Source: Anadara kagoshimensis (taxonomy: Eukaryota; Mollusca; Bivalvia; Arcoida; Arcidae). Taken from it: a stretch of DNA of 64,000 nucleotides. The DNA lies in assembly GCA_021292105.1 (NCBI GenBank), contig CM037864.1, positions 5,118,413 to 5,182,412 on the forward strand, in the 5' to 3' direction. The position numbers were made by a program, and so were the translations under genes. Below are positions 35,378 to 45,345 of this stretch, piece by piece. A model generated the notes under the pieces. The model had not been told where the DNA came from. It worked only from the letters and a program-made list of their open reading frames with translations, and did no database searches. Each line of letters starts with the position of its first letter. The first letter of the stretch is position 1.

Positions 35378-38300
35378 TCACGGTGGTTTCGTAATGATTT
35401 GAATCATTGCAGCTGTTATTTTAGTTCTTTCCTCTTCTGTAATGTTTGATGACGAAGCTAACTGTTGTAAAAACAATGCTCTTTCTTTCCAGTCTACTAC
35501 TTGACAACCCAATGTGACGTAATCTTTTAACCATACTGGTTCCCTCTTGTTTCTCGAAGACCGTCTAAGACCTTCTGTAACTGCTGTTTCCTCTCTATCT
35601 TCCTCTGTATCCTGTATTTCCTCTCTAACTTCCTCTGTATCCTGTATTTCCTCTCTAACTTCCTCTGTATCCTGTATTTCCTCTCTAACTTCCTCTGTAT
35701 CCTGTATTTCCTCTCTAACTTCCTCTGTACCCTGTATTTCCTCTCTAACTTCCTCTGTATCCTGTATTTCTTCTCTAACTTCCTCTGTATCCTGTATTTC
35801 CTCTCTAACTTCCTCTGTATCCTGTATACTAGTACTATCCTCTTCTTCATCTTCATGCCTAACTTGTTGTTGCTCCGGAGCATCTTCAAAATATTCAACA
35901 ACTTCAATTGTATCCACCTCCTGATCCACATCATCCTCTATATCAGTACTCGTTGTAGTATTGATATCCCTTTCCATTCTTTGCTGTTCAATCTTCTTTT
36001 CTATCTTATCCTTTTCCTCATCTGCTTTCTCTTGTCTCCTTTTTCTGGGTCTCGGTACCGGCCTTGTTTCCTCTGCGATATGACTTATTGGTAACAATAA
36101 GTTTCTGTGTAAAATCCTCTTCCTTCCCTCTCCTGATTCTTTCTTTATCTCAAATACAGGGATGTTTTCATTTGGTTGTCCAACTACAACATACGGGTTC
36201 TCCTCCCATCTGTCAGCTAGCTTATGTCTTCCTTCAAATACTAGACGTTTCACTAATACTCTATCTCCAACACTTAAAATTACTCGTCTAACTCTTGAAT
36301 CGTATCCTTCTTTCTGTTTGATCTTTGCTTTTTCTGAACTCTTAGCTGCAATATCATAAGCTGTCTGAAGATTTTCCTTTAGCTTTTTCACATAAACATG
36401 TAATGGCTCCTTTTTGTTTCTAAACTCTATTCCAAATGCGAGGTCAATAGGCAATCTGGGATTCCTTCCAAACATCAAATAATAAGGAGAATAACCTGTG
36501 GAATCTTGTTTCGTTGAATTATACGCATGGACAAGAGAACCGACGTAAGATTTCCAGTCTTGTTTCTGTTTATCTTTAAGTGTACCCATCATTTCCAATA
36601 GAGTGCGGTTAAATCTTTCACAAAGTCCGTTGCCTTGAGGATGATAAGGTGTTGTATGCGATTTTTCTATCCCTATTAAGCTACATAATTCCTTCATCAG
36701 TTTTCCCTCGAAGTTAGCTCCTTGATCGGTATGGATTCTTTTTGGCAACCCGTAGTGAACTACAAAATTGTGGAAAAATGCCTCAGCTGTTGTTCTTGCT
36801 AGCTGGTTTCTTGTCGGAATTGCAACGGCATAACGAGTAAAATGGTCTGTGATCACCAAGATGTTACTGTGACCTCCTTTTGATGTTTCCAGTGAAAGAA
36901 AATCCATACATACAAGTTCAAGCGGCTGGTATGTGTGTATGCTGACTAGAGTTGTGCATGGCTTTCCTGGTGTCTTTCTCCTTATACAACGATCGCATGA
37001 CTTAATCCAATTTTCCACATCATTACACATTCCATACCAATAAAAACGATCTTGTATTGTTGACAACGTCTTCTCTCTCCCTAGATGTCCCATGTTGTTG
37101 TGAAGCATTGTTAGAACTGTTGGTATCATTGACCTCGGTACGACAACTTGTTCCTTTGACTGTTCATCAACTGTGATGTTTCTAAATATAATTCCATCTT
37201 CTATTCTAAATTTCTCAAAATTCTTCCATATCATGCTGTGAATAGGTGCGTACGGTATCTGACTTTTCAAAGGCAAGGTGTTACTGTTGAAATACGGAAT
37301 CCACCATTTTAGTATATTGTCGTTTTGTTGTTCTAATCTAATGTCATATTGCTGTTGGTTATCTTTAAGTAGAATTGTATCTGCGACGTTATGTGACAAT
37401 GAGATGCTTTCAATGTACGATGGTGTAACGGCTGCCGAATTACATAAAGCCTTAATGGTGTCATAAGATATAGTTGTTGTATCAGCGTCATCTTCTAAAA
37501 GTGGATGTCTTGACATTCCATCTGCATCTGCGTTATTTTGGCCTGGTCTGTAGACGATAGAAAATTCAAATGATGCTAAAGCTGCAATCCAACGTTGTGA
37601 AGTAGCATCCAGTTTCGCTGATGTCAATACATATGTCAATGGGTTGTTGTCTGTTTTCACCACAAAAGTTTGTCCTGCCAAATAATCCTTAAACTTCTCG
37701 CAAACGGCCCATTTCAATGCAAGGAATTCCAATTTGTGTGTGGGATATCGTTTCTCTGCTTTTGTAACACCTCGACTTGCGTATGCGATGACTCGCTTAA
37801 TTCCATTGTCCTCTTGATATAATATTGCTCCAAGTCCAATCGATGATGCATCTGTGTGTAGTTCAAAAGGTTTGTTAAAGTTTGGAAATCCTAAAATTGG
37901 AGGTGTTGTTAATTTTTCCTTTAAAGTTTGATATGCCGTGATTTGTTGTTGCTCCCAAATCCAATGTTTTTGTGTATCTGTTTTCTTTTTGTGCTTTTTA
38001 GGAGATGTTGTAGGCATAAGTTCGTTGAGAGGCTTTGCAATTCGAGCAAAATCTTTTATAAACCTCCGATAGTATCCAACGAAGCCAAGAAATTTGCGAA
38101 CGTCCTCGGGTGTTTTTGGAACTGGCCAGTTTAATACCTTATCGATTTTATCAGGATCCGGTTCAATTCCTTCTTCCGAAACAATATGGCCTACGTATTT
38201 CACACGATGTTGTAAAAAATTACATTTCTTTGCTGATAACTTGATGCCTGATTGTTGTAATCGTGTCAATACCTTTTCCAAATTTATCAGATGTTCGTCG

Positions 38301-39904
38301 AAAGATTTTGAAAATATAATCACATCATCTAAATATATATAACAGATTTTTGTGTGATAATCGCCAAGGCATTCCTCCATTAATCTCTGGTAAGTAGCCG
38401 GTGAATTTGCAAGTCCAAATGGAAGCCGTTCATACTGGTAAAAACCTAAAGGTCCAACAGTGAAAGCAGTTCGTTGTTTATGTTCCTCCAAAATGTCGAC
38501 TTGATGGTAACCAGATTTCATATCCATGACAGAAAAATACTTATTCCCAGCTAAATTATCTAAAATTTCATCTATTCTTGGAAGTGCATAAGCATCTTTG
38601 ATGGTTTTGGCATTAAGCTGTCTATAATCAACGCACATTCTGAGTGTTCCATCTTTCTTACGACATAACACAACATTGGATGACCATGGAGAGTGTGATT
38701 TGGTGATAACTCCTGCTGCTAAAAGTTGATGTAGATGGTTTCGGACTTCATCCATCATAGAAGGTGCAATGCGTCGAGTGCGTTGTTTAAATGGAACTTC
38801 ATCAGAAAGATCTATTCTATGCTTGATTCCTGTGATGTGACCAATATCTGTATCTCCTGTGCTGAAAATATTTTGATGTTTTCTTAATAACTTCCAAATT
38901 CTATCTTGTTGTTGTCCTGATAAATTTTCTGTGCAGATGTTGACTTTATTGAGTTCCTCATTATTCACTTGCTGATCCGTTGTAGCAACATTCTCAATAC
39001 TGACAGGCTGTAATTCACAAAGTAGTGATCTCGGCTGTAACGTTACTGTGCGTGTTGAAATGTTCGATAACCGAATATTCACGATGCCTTTTGAAGAGTA
39101 GCTATATGGAAGTAATGCTGGTCCAATGTCTATATCATCTGGAATATTTGAATGTTTTGTTGGTGATACCATAGCACACACATCTGGGTACATTAACTTC
39201 TTGTCCAAATAACCTTTAATAACCACTTCTTTGTTCGGTCTAATGCTTACTGGTCCTGATTCTGCACTCTTTATAACTGCTAAACAATTTCCTTGTCGTT
39301 CTAACTCCTTGTCTCTTAATGCCATTGACCTGAATGCTAAGTAAATTGGTGTGTGAAGATCAGCTTGTTGTAAATAGTTAAAACCATATCGATGTTTTGT
39401 CCTTTCCAGTAAAACGGATAATAAATTTGTTCCCAATAGCACGGGTACTTTACTGTTATATCTGCTTTTTGGTACAATTAGAAATAATCCTGTTGAAATT
39501 TGTCCATCTTCCTTGTTTATTCCAGTGATCTTAATCGTTGTTTCGATAAAACCTTCATACGGTAAAAGATTTCCATCAGCGCATTCAATGTTTAAAACTG
39601 TTGTTAAAGGTTTAATTTCCAAATGATGTAGATACTGATCATAATATTCTCGACTAACTGTTGAAACTGTTGATCCGGTATCTATCAATGCAGTCGTTTT
39701 ATTTCCATCCATCGATATTGTTAACTCATTTGGAGTTCCTACTAAACTATATTCGATGTTGGTGTTATTACTAGGGCGGTTCAATGATGGGCCTGGCGTC
39801 TGCCCCGCGGCGCAGGCCTGTTGTCGTTTAAATATTGTCTTGAATGATCCATCCTTACACGGCAACCAACCTTTATATGTCCTACTTGTCCACATCGGTA
39901 ACAT
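35378..39904 (-). CDS. pol: Gypsy pol polyprotein (protease, reverse transcriptase, RNase H, integrase)
   Basis: A 1508-codon open frame, -1 relative to gag. It is probably made only as a Gag-Pol fusion, so the ATG at 39,904 is not the biological start. In this numbering the aspartic protease has ALIDTGSTVS at 75-78. The reverse transcriptase has the FSVMDMKSGYHQ strand and the catalytic YLDD near 521. RNase H starts FELHTDASSIG near 680. Integrase has an HHCC zinc domain (HNNMGHLG ... CDRCIRRK near 930-960) and the D,D35E triad (CMDF near 1000, HTDQG near 1057, LCERFNR near 1094). All catalytic residues are present. Residues about 1359-1437 form eight acidic ten-residue repeats of the type DTEEVREEIQ. 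The C-terminus after that (about 70 residues) is basic and then unremarkable. Confidence 0.96.
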   Translation of the reverse strand: MLPMWTSRTYKGWLPCKDGSFKTIFKRQQACAAGQTPGPSLNRPSNNTNIEYSLVGTPNELTISMDGNKTTALIDTGSTVSTVSREYYDQYLHHLEIKPLTTVLNIECADGNLLPYEGFIETTIKITGINKEDGQISTGLFLIVPKSRYNSKVPVLLGTNLLSVLLERTKHRYGFNYLQQADLHTPIYLAFRSMALRDKELERQGNCLAVIKSAESGPVSIRPNKEVVIKGYLDKKLMYPDVCAMVSPTKHSNIPDDIDIGPALLPYSYSSKGIVNIRLSNISTRTVTLQPRSLLCELQPVSIENVATTDQQVNNEELNKVNICTENLSGQQQDRIWKLLRKHQNIFSTGDTDIGHITGIKHRIDLSDEVPFKQRTRRIAPSMMDEVRNHLHQLLAAGVITKSHSPWSSNVVLCRKKDGTLRMCVDYRQLNAKTIKDAYALPRIDEILDNLAGNKYFSVMDMKSGYHQVDILEEHKQRTAFTVGPLGFYQYERLPFGLANSPATYQRLMEECLGDYHTKICYIYLDDVIIFSKSFDEHLINLEKVLTRLQQSGIKLSAKKCNFLQHRVKYVGHIVSEEGIEPDPDKIDKVLNWPVPKTPEDVRKFLGFVGYYRRFIKDFARIAKPLNELMPTTSPKKHKKKTDTQKHWIWEQQQITAYQTLKEKLTTPPILGFPNFNKPFELHTDASSIGLGAILYQEDNGIKRVIAYASRGVTKAEKRYPTHKLEFLALKWAVCEKFKDYLAGQTFVVKTDNNPLTYVLTSAKLDATSQRWIAALASFEFSIVYRPGQNNADADGMSRHPLLEDDADTTTISYDTIKALCNSAAVTPSYIESISLSHNVADTILLKDNQQQYDIRLEQQNDNILKWWIPYFNSNTLPLKSQIPYAPIHSMIWKNFEKFRIEDGIIFRNITVDEQSKEQVVVPRSMIPTVLTMLHNNMGHLGREKTLSTIQDRFYWYGMCNDVENWIKSCDRCIRRKTPGKPCTTLVSIHTYQPLELVCMDFLSLETSKGGHSNILVITDHFTRYAVAIPTRNQLARTTAEAFFHNFVVHYGLPKRIHTDQGANFEGKLMKELCSLIGIEKSHTTPYHPQGNGLCERFNRTLLEMMGTLKDKQKQDWKSYVGSLVHAYNSTKQDSTGYSPYYLMFGRNPRLPIDLAFGIEFRNKKEPLHVYVKKLKENLQTAYDIAAKSSEKAKIKQKEGYDSRVRRVILSVGDRVLVKRLVFEGRHKLADRWEENPYVVVGQPNENIPVFEIKKESGEGRKRILHRNLLLPISHIAEETRPVPRPRKRRQEKADEEKDKIEKKIEQQRMERDINTTTSTDIEDDVDQEVDTIEVVEYFEDAPEQQQVRHEDEEEDSTSIQDTEEVREEIQDTEEVREEIQDTEEVREEIQGTEEVREEIQDTEEVREEIQDTEEVREEIQDTEEVREEIQDTEEDREETAVTEGLRRSSRNKREPVWLKDYVTLGCQVVDWKERALFLQQLASSSNITEEERTKITAAMIQIITKPP
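35588..35827 (-). repeat. 30-bp coding minisatellite in the pol tail (8 units)
   Basis: Eight near-identical 30-bp units keep the pol frame and encode DTEEVREEIQ, with one DTEED and one GTEEV variant. All three frames of both strands stay open across it, which creates spurious 125- and 135-codon frames. Confidence 0.93.
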
Positions 39905-40929
39905 GTTGGTAAAGATTCGTTGTTATTCGATGCATTTCCTGTGTATTGAAATTGTGGTCTGTACTGTTGTGGTCTTGGTCCATAATGTTGTCTTGGTGTA
40001 AATGGCCTATTAGTATAAGTGTTGTTACCGCTCTGTTGATTTCTGGTTGTAGTCATCTGAAAACTTTGCGTTGTATTACCATCCTTAATTGATTTTACAT
40101 CCAGCGCGAGTTGTTCTACTAAACCCTTTAATTGATCGAATTCACTGTTTTGTTTTGCTGATGTTTCCATAGCTGATTTCGCTGGTAACGGTTTCAAATT
40201 TCCTTTCTCCAGAGATTTCCTTTCCTTTTTGTCATTTTCCACTTGTCGTATTGCTACACGTAATTTATCAAAATCTTTAATTTTGTCGTAAATATGGCCG
40301 GTGATGTCCCTCAACGAGCTCCGTAATCCTCTATAAAATATATTGCATAAATCAGCATTAACTTGATTAACCGATGCTGTATTATATTCCGGTGTCTGAG
40401 CATATAGATCTTCAAGTCTAGAACTCCATGATGTTACATCCTCATCCTCTCGTTGTGACGCGCTGTAAAATTTTGCCTTCGTTGTTTCAGGAGCGTCGAC
40501 AATGCCATACAGACTCTCAAACTTTTCTAGTACTTGCTTGACCGTTGGTGCTGGTCCTAATCTTGTGTGAACACGAAGTGCCTCTCCACGTAACGAACTA
40601 CGTATAGCCTGTGCTATTGTCTGATGTGAATATCCTTCGTTTGTTATACATTCCACTTCATGCTTCCATATCATAAATGGTACCTCTCTTTTTTCGTCGT
40701 TTCCAGAAAACAGTGATAACTTTGGGAAGTGATGTACACTGGCTGCATAATGATGAGTTCTTGGTTTTGCTTCAGGTAGCGATTCTCCTTTAGTTTCCTC
40801 CGTAATTCCAGATATATCCCTCATCCAGTTAGTAAAATCCTTATACGATCCTACCTTAGGTTTTGCTCCTATTTTCGCGAAATATTCCTCCATCGCTTTA
40901 ATTTCCTCCTCGGATAACTTTACGGCCAT
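39781..40929 (-). CDS. gag: Gypsy Gag protein
   Basis: A 382-residue frame starting MAVKLSEEEIKAM. The central part has the hydrophobic and helical pattern of retrotransposon capsid proteins (FPKLSLFSGNDEKREVPFMIW, then LRGEALR, SASQREDEDVTSW). Near the C-terminus it has one CCHC zinc knuckle, CYRCGQVGHIKVGC, that would bind the genomic RNA. It ends RGRRQAHH. The last 124 nt overlap pol in the -1 frame, with the slippery site 15 codons before the stop. Confidence 0.92.
   Translation of the reverse strand: MAVKLSEEEIKAMEEYFAKIGAKPKVGSYKDFTNWMRDISGITEETKGESLPEAKPRTHHYAASVHHFPKLSLFSGNDEKREVPFMIWKHEVECITNEGYSHQTIAQAIRSSLRGEALRVHTRLGPAPTVKQVLEKFESLYGIVDAPETTKAKFYSASQREDEDVTSWSSRLEDLYAQTPEYNTASVNQVNADLCNIFYRGLRSSLRDITGHIYDKIKDFDKLRVAIRQVENDKKERKSLEKGNLKPLPAKSAMETSAKQNSEFDQLKGLVEQLALDVKSIKDGNTTQSFQMTTTRNQQSGNNTYTNRPFTPRQHYGPRPQQYRPQFQYTGNASNNNESLPTCYRCGQVGHIKVGCRVRMDHSRQYLNDNRPAPRGRRQAHH
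39789..39832 (-). promoter_or_regulatory. -1 ribosomal frameshift signal at the gag-pol overlap
   Basis: The slippery heptamer T-TTA-AAC (39,832-39,826) is in the gag frame as X-XXY-YYZ. Seven bases later GGCCTGCG (39,818-39,811) can pair with CGCCAGGCC (39,798-39,790), making a GC-rich stem with a short loop. Slipping back one base joins the gag frame to the pol frame, which reads FKRQQACAAGQ from here. The gag stop lies at the foot of the stem. Confidence 0.8.
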
Positions 40930-42560
40930 TGTTGAAAAATATTATACAATACCACAAAACCAAAAACACAAACAACTTCAATACAAAAATCCTAACTCAG
41001 ATGTATCAAACCAGTATTGTAAAAAAAAAAAAAAAAATAATAATTATTAGACGCAATATCCAACGTTGATAATTATAATAAATCTATATACAGTTGTAAT
41101 ATCTCTCCAACGTTGTTAGCTATACTGATTCGACGTTGACTTTCAATGTATTATTTATTAAACTTACTCTCTATATATATCCCAGCGTTGTGTTGTTCTA
41201 TAACGGTATCCAACGTTGTAACTTACGCAATATATATAATTGAAAACCTTTATTAAATAACCAAGTGACAAACCTGATGACAACTACACAACACAACTAC
41301 CTCCACTGACAAACAACAACACAACTACCACCAACACTACACAAACTAAACCACAACTACACCAAACTAAACTGAAACCAAAGAACCAAACTTATACCAC
41401 AACCCTATGTCACAATGACTTTATAAAACAGTCACGTGAAACTAAACCAACTGTATCAAACACTATATGGCCTTATAAAGTAACCATTATTAATGTGTAT
41501 TATTTGCAAGAAATGTGTTGACATTATATATATGTATGTGTAGTGATATTGTAGTAAGTCACACTGTTAATATGTCACTATATATGCCAGGGCTCTACCA
41601 CTCTCACACTAAGTTTAGTTGGTTAGGAGTATAGGATAGGTATAGCCAGGGTGTTAAAAGGGCTGACACACGACGCTAAATGGTTTATAAGTAAAATACA
41701 CGACTATATACGCAGTGCACTATAACACAAAAATGGATACTAGTATATACGCAGAAAAATGGATACTAGTATATACGCGCAAAAATATATGACACGGATC
41801 TGTAAAATACGTATACTTCATAAACACTAACTGGTTAACAGTTAATTTTTACAACAGTATACTTGACGGCAAAAAAAAGAAAATCAATCAATTAGGTGGT
41901 TGGGGGAAAAAAATACCACCAGCATTTGGGCAACTTTACAAATTATATTTACAATATTACAAAATCATGTATACACCTGGGGAATAAATCATGTTTATAA
42001 TCACATGACAGGAAATATATATAATTTCAATATATACATGTATTTCAAACAAGGACAATATCGGTTATGTTAATGCTTCACACAACCGGAAGTACCGGAA
42101 ATACACTGATTTTATTTAAGTGTTACTTTTTCATATTTTATTTGAAAAATATGATACGCATCAAGCAAATAAATTTATTATACTTATTTGTTGATGTTAT
42201 CAATATTCACTGACTGATTATTATCCTCAGTCAATGAAAAACTATTTCAATTTCTAAAACGGAAGTAAATAATTCATTTCTCTGGGCGCCGCCATCTTGA
42301 AATCTGTGTCTTTTACGCGTTTATTGTCTGTGTCAGCCTAATGTTTATATTCAAGCATCTATATCGGAATGTCTATATCATCCAAACGCTTGATCGATGC
42401 GCGCACATATCAATATAACAATGTCAAGGTCACTGGAACAAATCCAAAAAGTCGTAAATTCTAAAACTAACAGTTCTTCTGTACAGAATCTTCCTAATAC
42501 GAAATAAATCTTCTGGAAATCAGTTTATTCACACACACTATAGAGTCAATGATAGCTGCA
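40930..42560 (-). other. 5' leader of the retrotransposon
   Basis: About 1.6 kb without a long frame. It holds five CAACGTTG-type palindromes at 41,061, 41,108, 41,131 (CGACGTTG), 41,183 (CAGCGTTG) and 41,211. A strand-biased stretch, G/T-rich on the transcribed strand, runs from 41,278 to 41,400. Packaging or dimerisation roles are possible but not shown. Confidence 0.6.
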
Positions 42561-42578
42561 AAATCACTGGGGGCTCCA
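42561..42578 (-). other. Primer-binding site
   Basis: Minus strand TGGAGCCCCCAGTGATTT starts two bases after the 5' LTR and begins with TGG, as expected for pairing with a tRNA 3' CCA. I could not identify the tRNA from memory. Confidence 0.65.
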
Positions 42579-42580
42579 TT

Positions 42581-43739
42581 TTAACGGGTTGGTGTCAATG
42601 AAAACTAGTACACCTCCGTAGTTCACAATTGCAGCATTTATTCTTTATATATATTCATAAAAGCTCTGCAATAACAAAGAGTATAACAGTACATAAATTC
42701 ATATTACATTATTATTTACAACATTTCAAATAAAACAATATTACCCTTTCATTTAGAAAATTACTATGAAATTCTATCATAAGTGATACTTTGATATTTC
42801 CAAACATAATTACACAGATTTATAATTTGACAATGTATTTCAACCATATATTTAATTCAGGGGAGATAAGCCCTATACAACTTAGTCTCAATAAATAAAT
42901 AACCTACATTGTACATAAAATATATATTAACGAGATACGAGTTATAGCTGGATAAAATACATAAGCAAGAAATTATAGATGCTGTGCTAACAATACGCAC
43001 ACAGACTATAAATAAGTCATAACTGAAATGGTGCGCACAAAGGCGTGCATGTATATTGAAGTAAACAAACGGGTTATATTATAGTATGACCACATTGATA
43101 AACAAAATAATAATAATAAAAGGTTATTACCAATATGTGGTATTAAGCTAAGTATGTACCATTCAACACTTCAACACATCAACATATATTCATGACTATC
43201 AGATTACTAAAATATAAAAGAATGACAATAATAAATATCTGACCGTAAACACGCATACTTATATAGCGGTGTTAACGATATACATAGGTAAGTATTACAA
43301 TACGCAAGATGTATTATATATATAACACGGGATCCCAAAATGACATATTTCAAACATAAACAAAGTATTTTAGAATGGCATTTTTAGCAAATATAGATCA
43401 AAAATATCACATACGCGTATGCGCGGAACACAAATACAACAGAGGGAAATATTTTAAAAAGTTTTAGAAACAATTAGAATTAGTATAAACTTACTAGTAT
43501 TAAATATTTTCTCTCTCTCTATGTAACGCCATTCTCAGTCAATGGTCCAAAATTAGTCTCTGTTGAACAATAGAAAAACGCGCCAAAGTGAAAGCGAGGC
43601 TAGAAAGAATTTAAGGGTAAGGTTAAACAGAATATATATTGTAAGGGTAAAGACGCAATATGATGTACGTGTATATGTACAACTGAAGCATAATAAATTA
43701 AACCAATGAACAAAACTATAAAATATTGACCCTGCCACA
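42581..43739 (-). repeat. 5' LTR (1159 bp)
   Basis: Matches the 3' LTR base for base except for four indels (total +4). The minus-strand start TGTGGCAGGG is at 43,739. Confidence 0.92.
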
Positions 43740-43744
43740 CTATT
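43740..43744. other. Target-site duplication CTATT, right
   Basis: Second copy of the 5-bp target. Together with 34,111-34,121 and 43,741-43,751 it reconstitutes an interrupted palindrome. Confidence 0.85.
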
Positions 43745-44534
43745 ACGTCATCAATAACGTGTCGCTCAAAGCAGAAATGTGGACCTACGCGATAATAAAT
43801 AACAACAAAATACATTTTCTTTTTTATAGGTCAAAATGATTTTTTTTATAACAAATAAAAATATTAAAATAAAATTAAAAATTATAGAAATCATTTGTTA
43901 GGGGAGTAGCTTTATGTAATGATACCCCTCGTATAATGGATTACGTCCCTTGCTATTATTGAGAAAGTAGTCCCCGTTGTACTGAGATACCCTACACGTG
44001 CTCACGCGCGGTGCGATATGGAAAAATATCGTACCACCTATTCTGTGAGATTAATCTGTCACATATGCGTCAGCGAGAAAACACCATCTCTTTGACCTCA
44101 CATAGAGCACATGTCAAAAGGTATCATACATGATGGAAAGTGTCGGAAAAAACTTACCATGTTCAGATGTATGGCCGTTCTAGGCAGTTGCATTTTTCTC
44201 AAGTGTCCTGAATACCCGGTAAACTGTAAATACTTATATGTCTACTGATTTCTCAAAACACTGATTTCGTAATTTATGTAAAAATTCATCCAGCCACTTT
44301 CCTACTTTCATTTTCATAAAATGAATCTTAGATGATGTTCTATTTTCACCTCGTGTTTGCCGCATGTTTTGTAACCACTTTTCTACTTTCACTTTCATAG
44401 ACGATGTTCTATTTTTACCTCGTGTTTACCGCATGGTTTGTCTGTGAACTTGGGATTAATAAAGGTGGGTGTATAGTAACCTAATCCAGCGAAATATACT
44501 AATACTGCATGCTTATATCTACAAGGTTTCAGCA

Positions 44535-44537
<3 letters not shown>
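43745..44537. other. No gene seen; short hairpins
   Basis: Contains GGTGCGATAT / ATATCGTACC, an inverted pair around GGAAAA at about 44,011-44,036, and a duplicated ATTTTCACCTCGTGTTTGCCG phrase (about 44,342 and 44,410). No coding content. Confidence 0.5.

Positions 44538-44600
<63 letters not shown>
44538..44600. repeat. (TA)n microsatellite
   Basis: About 31 uninterrupted AT units. The 71-codon frame across it is an artefact. Confidence 0.97.
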
Positions 44601-44601
<1 letters not shown>

Positions 44602-44791
44602 TTAAACTTACCCACTTATTGGGTCTTGCATATATTACACTGCTATTGGGTCCAAGTAGAAGTGCTATAGTTAGACGATTGTAAATCTTATGGAATTATA
44701 GATAAGTGGCACAAGTAGCTATGTATACGTATATATCACGAAAAAATGTGGAAATTTCATAGTTATCAATGATGATTCTGAAACCTACTTG

Positions 44792-45113
44792 TTGGGTCAG
44801 ACCCAATTATTTATTGGGTCTGACCCAATAATGCTATATATATAATATTTATTGGGTCATGGACCCAATAATGTTATCTATATAAATATAGTTGGTCCTA
44901 ACAGGTTTTGGTTTTGTCTTTTGTATACTATAAATCTTCTTGCGGCTGTTTCTTAGTAGCATCTGTCTACTGTTGGATTTTCTGATACTTGCAAATTTTC
45001 CATTTCTTATACACATATGCAGTTGGGTCAGACCCAATAATGCTATATATCTTATAAATTATTGGGCCATGGACCCAATTATGCAATCTATAAAATATAA
45101 ATTGGGATCCCAA
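44792..45113. repeat. Cluster of TTGGGTC/GACCCAA palindromes
   Basis: TTGGGTC-A-GACCCAA occurs at 44,792-44,806 and 45,023-45,037, TTGGGTC-T-GACCCAA at 44,814-44,828, ATTGGGTC-ATG-GACCCAAT at 44,851-44,869, a variant at 45,061-45,079 and TTGGGATCCCAA at 45,102-45,113. They are separated by AATGCTATATATA-type linkers. Diverged copies recur at 53,760-53,778 and 54,101-54,119. Confidence 0.85.
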
Positions 45114-45253
45114 CTGCCTCGGTAGCTCAGTATACTTTTTTATTCAGATAATTCTACCCCATCCCAACGTTGTCATACACGGCATCATTTAATATGTAAC
45201 CCCAGGCCGGTTGCCAAACGCTGAACTGCGTGTATCTTATGGTCCATGTATTA

Positions 45254-45345
45254 TGCTGTGCATTCCCTCTCGGGACGTGTCGCTGGTGTTTTCCTTCTGA
45301 TCCCGGGAATACACAGCAGGGCGGAGCGGGATTGCGGGTGTTACA
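45254..45345 (-). repeat. LTR-like terminal repeat, left copy (~92 bp)
   Basis: Minus strand begins TGTAACACCCGCAATCCC, about 80% identical to 50,782-50,871. It contains a 14-bp stem TGCTGTGCATTCCC / GGGAATACACAGCA. Confidence 0.65.

Larger units (their letters stand above)
34127..43739 (-). mobile_element. Intact Ty3/gypsy (Metaviridae-type) LTR retrotransposon
   Basis: A 9.6-kb element, transcribed on the minus strand, in the order 5' LTR, primer-binding site, ~1.6-kb leader, gag, -1 frameshift site, pol (protease, reverse transcriptase, RNase H, integrase), polypurine tract, 3' LTR. There is no envelope frame. Both long frames are uninterrupted. The two LTRs differ only by four small indels (one G, an AA, one A, a TA) and no substitutions that I can see. 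A CTATT duplication flanks it. Together this points to a very recent insertion and a possibly active family. The clade within gypsy was not assigned. Confidence 0.95.

Noticed and set aside
35095-35381. 74- and 79-codon frames, repeated at 43,553-43,815
   Set aside because: They lie within both LTR copies, are short and have no known domain; expected chance frames.
35527-35934. 135- and 125-codon frames over the pol tail
   Set aside because: Shadow frames of the 30-bp coding repeat in pol.
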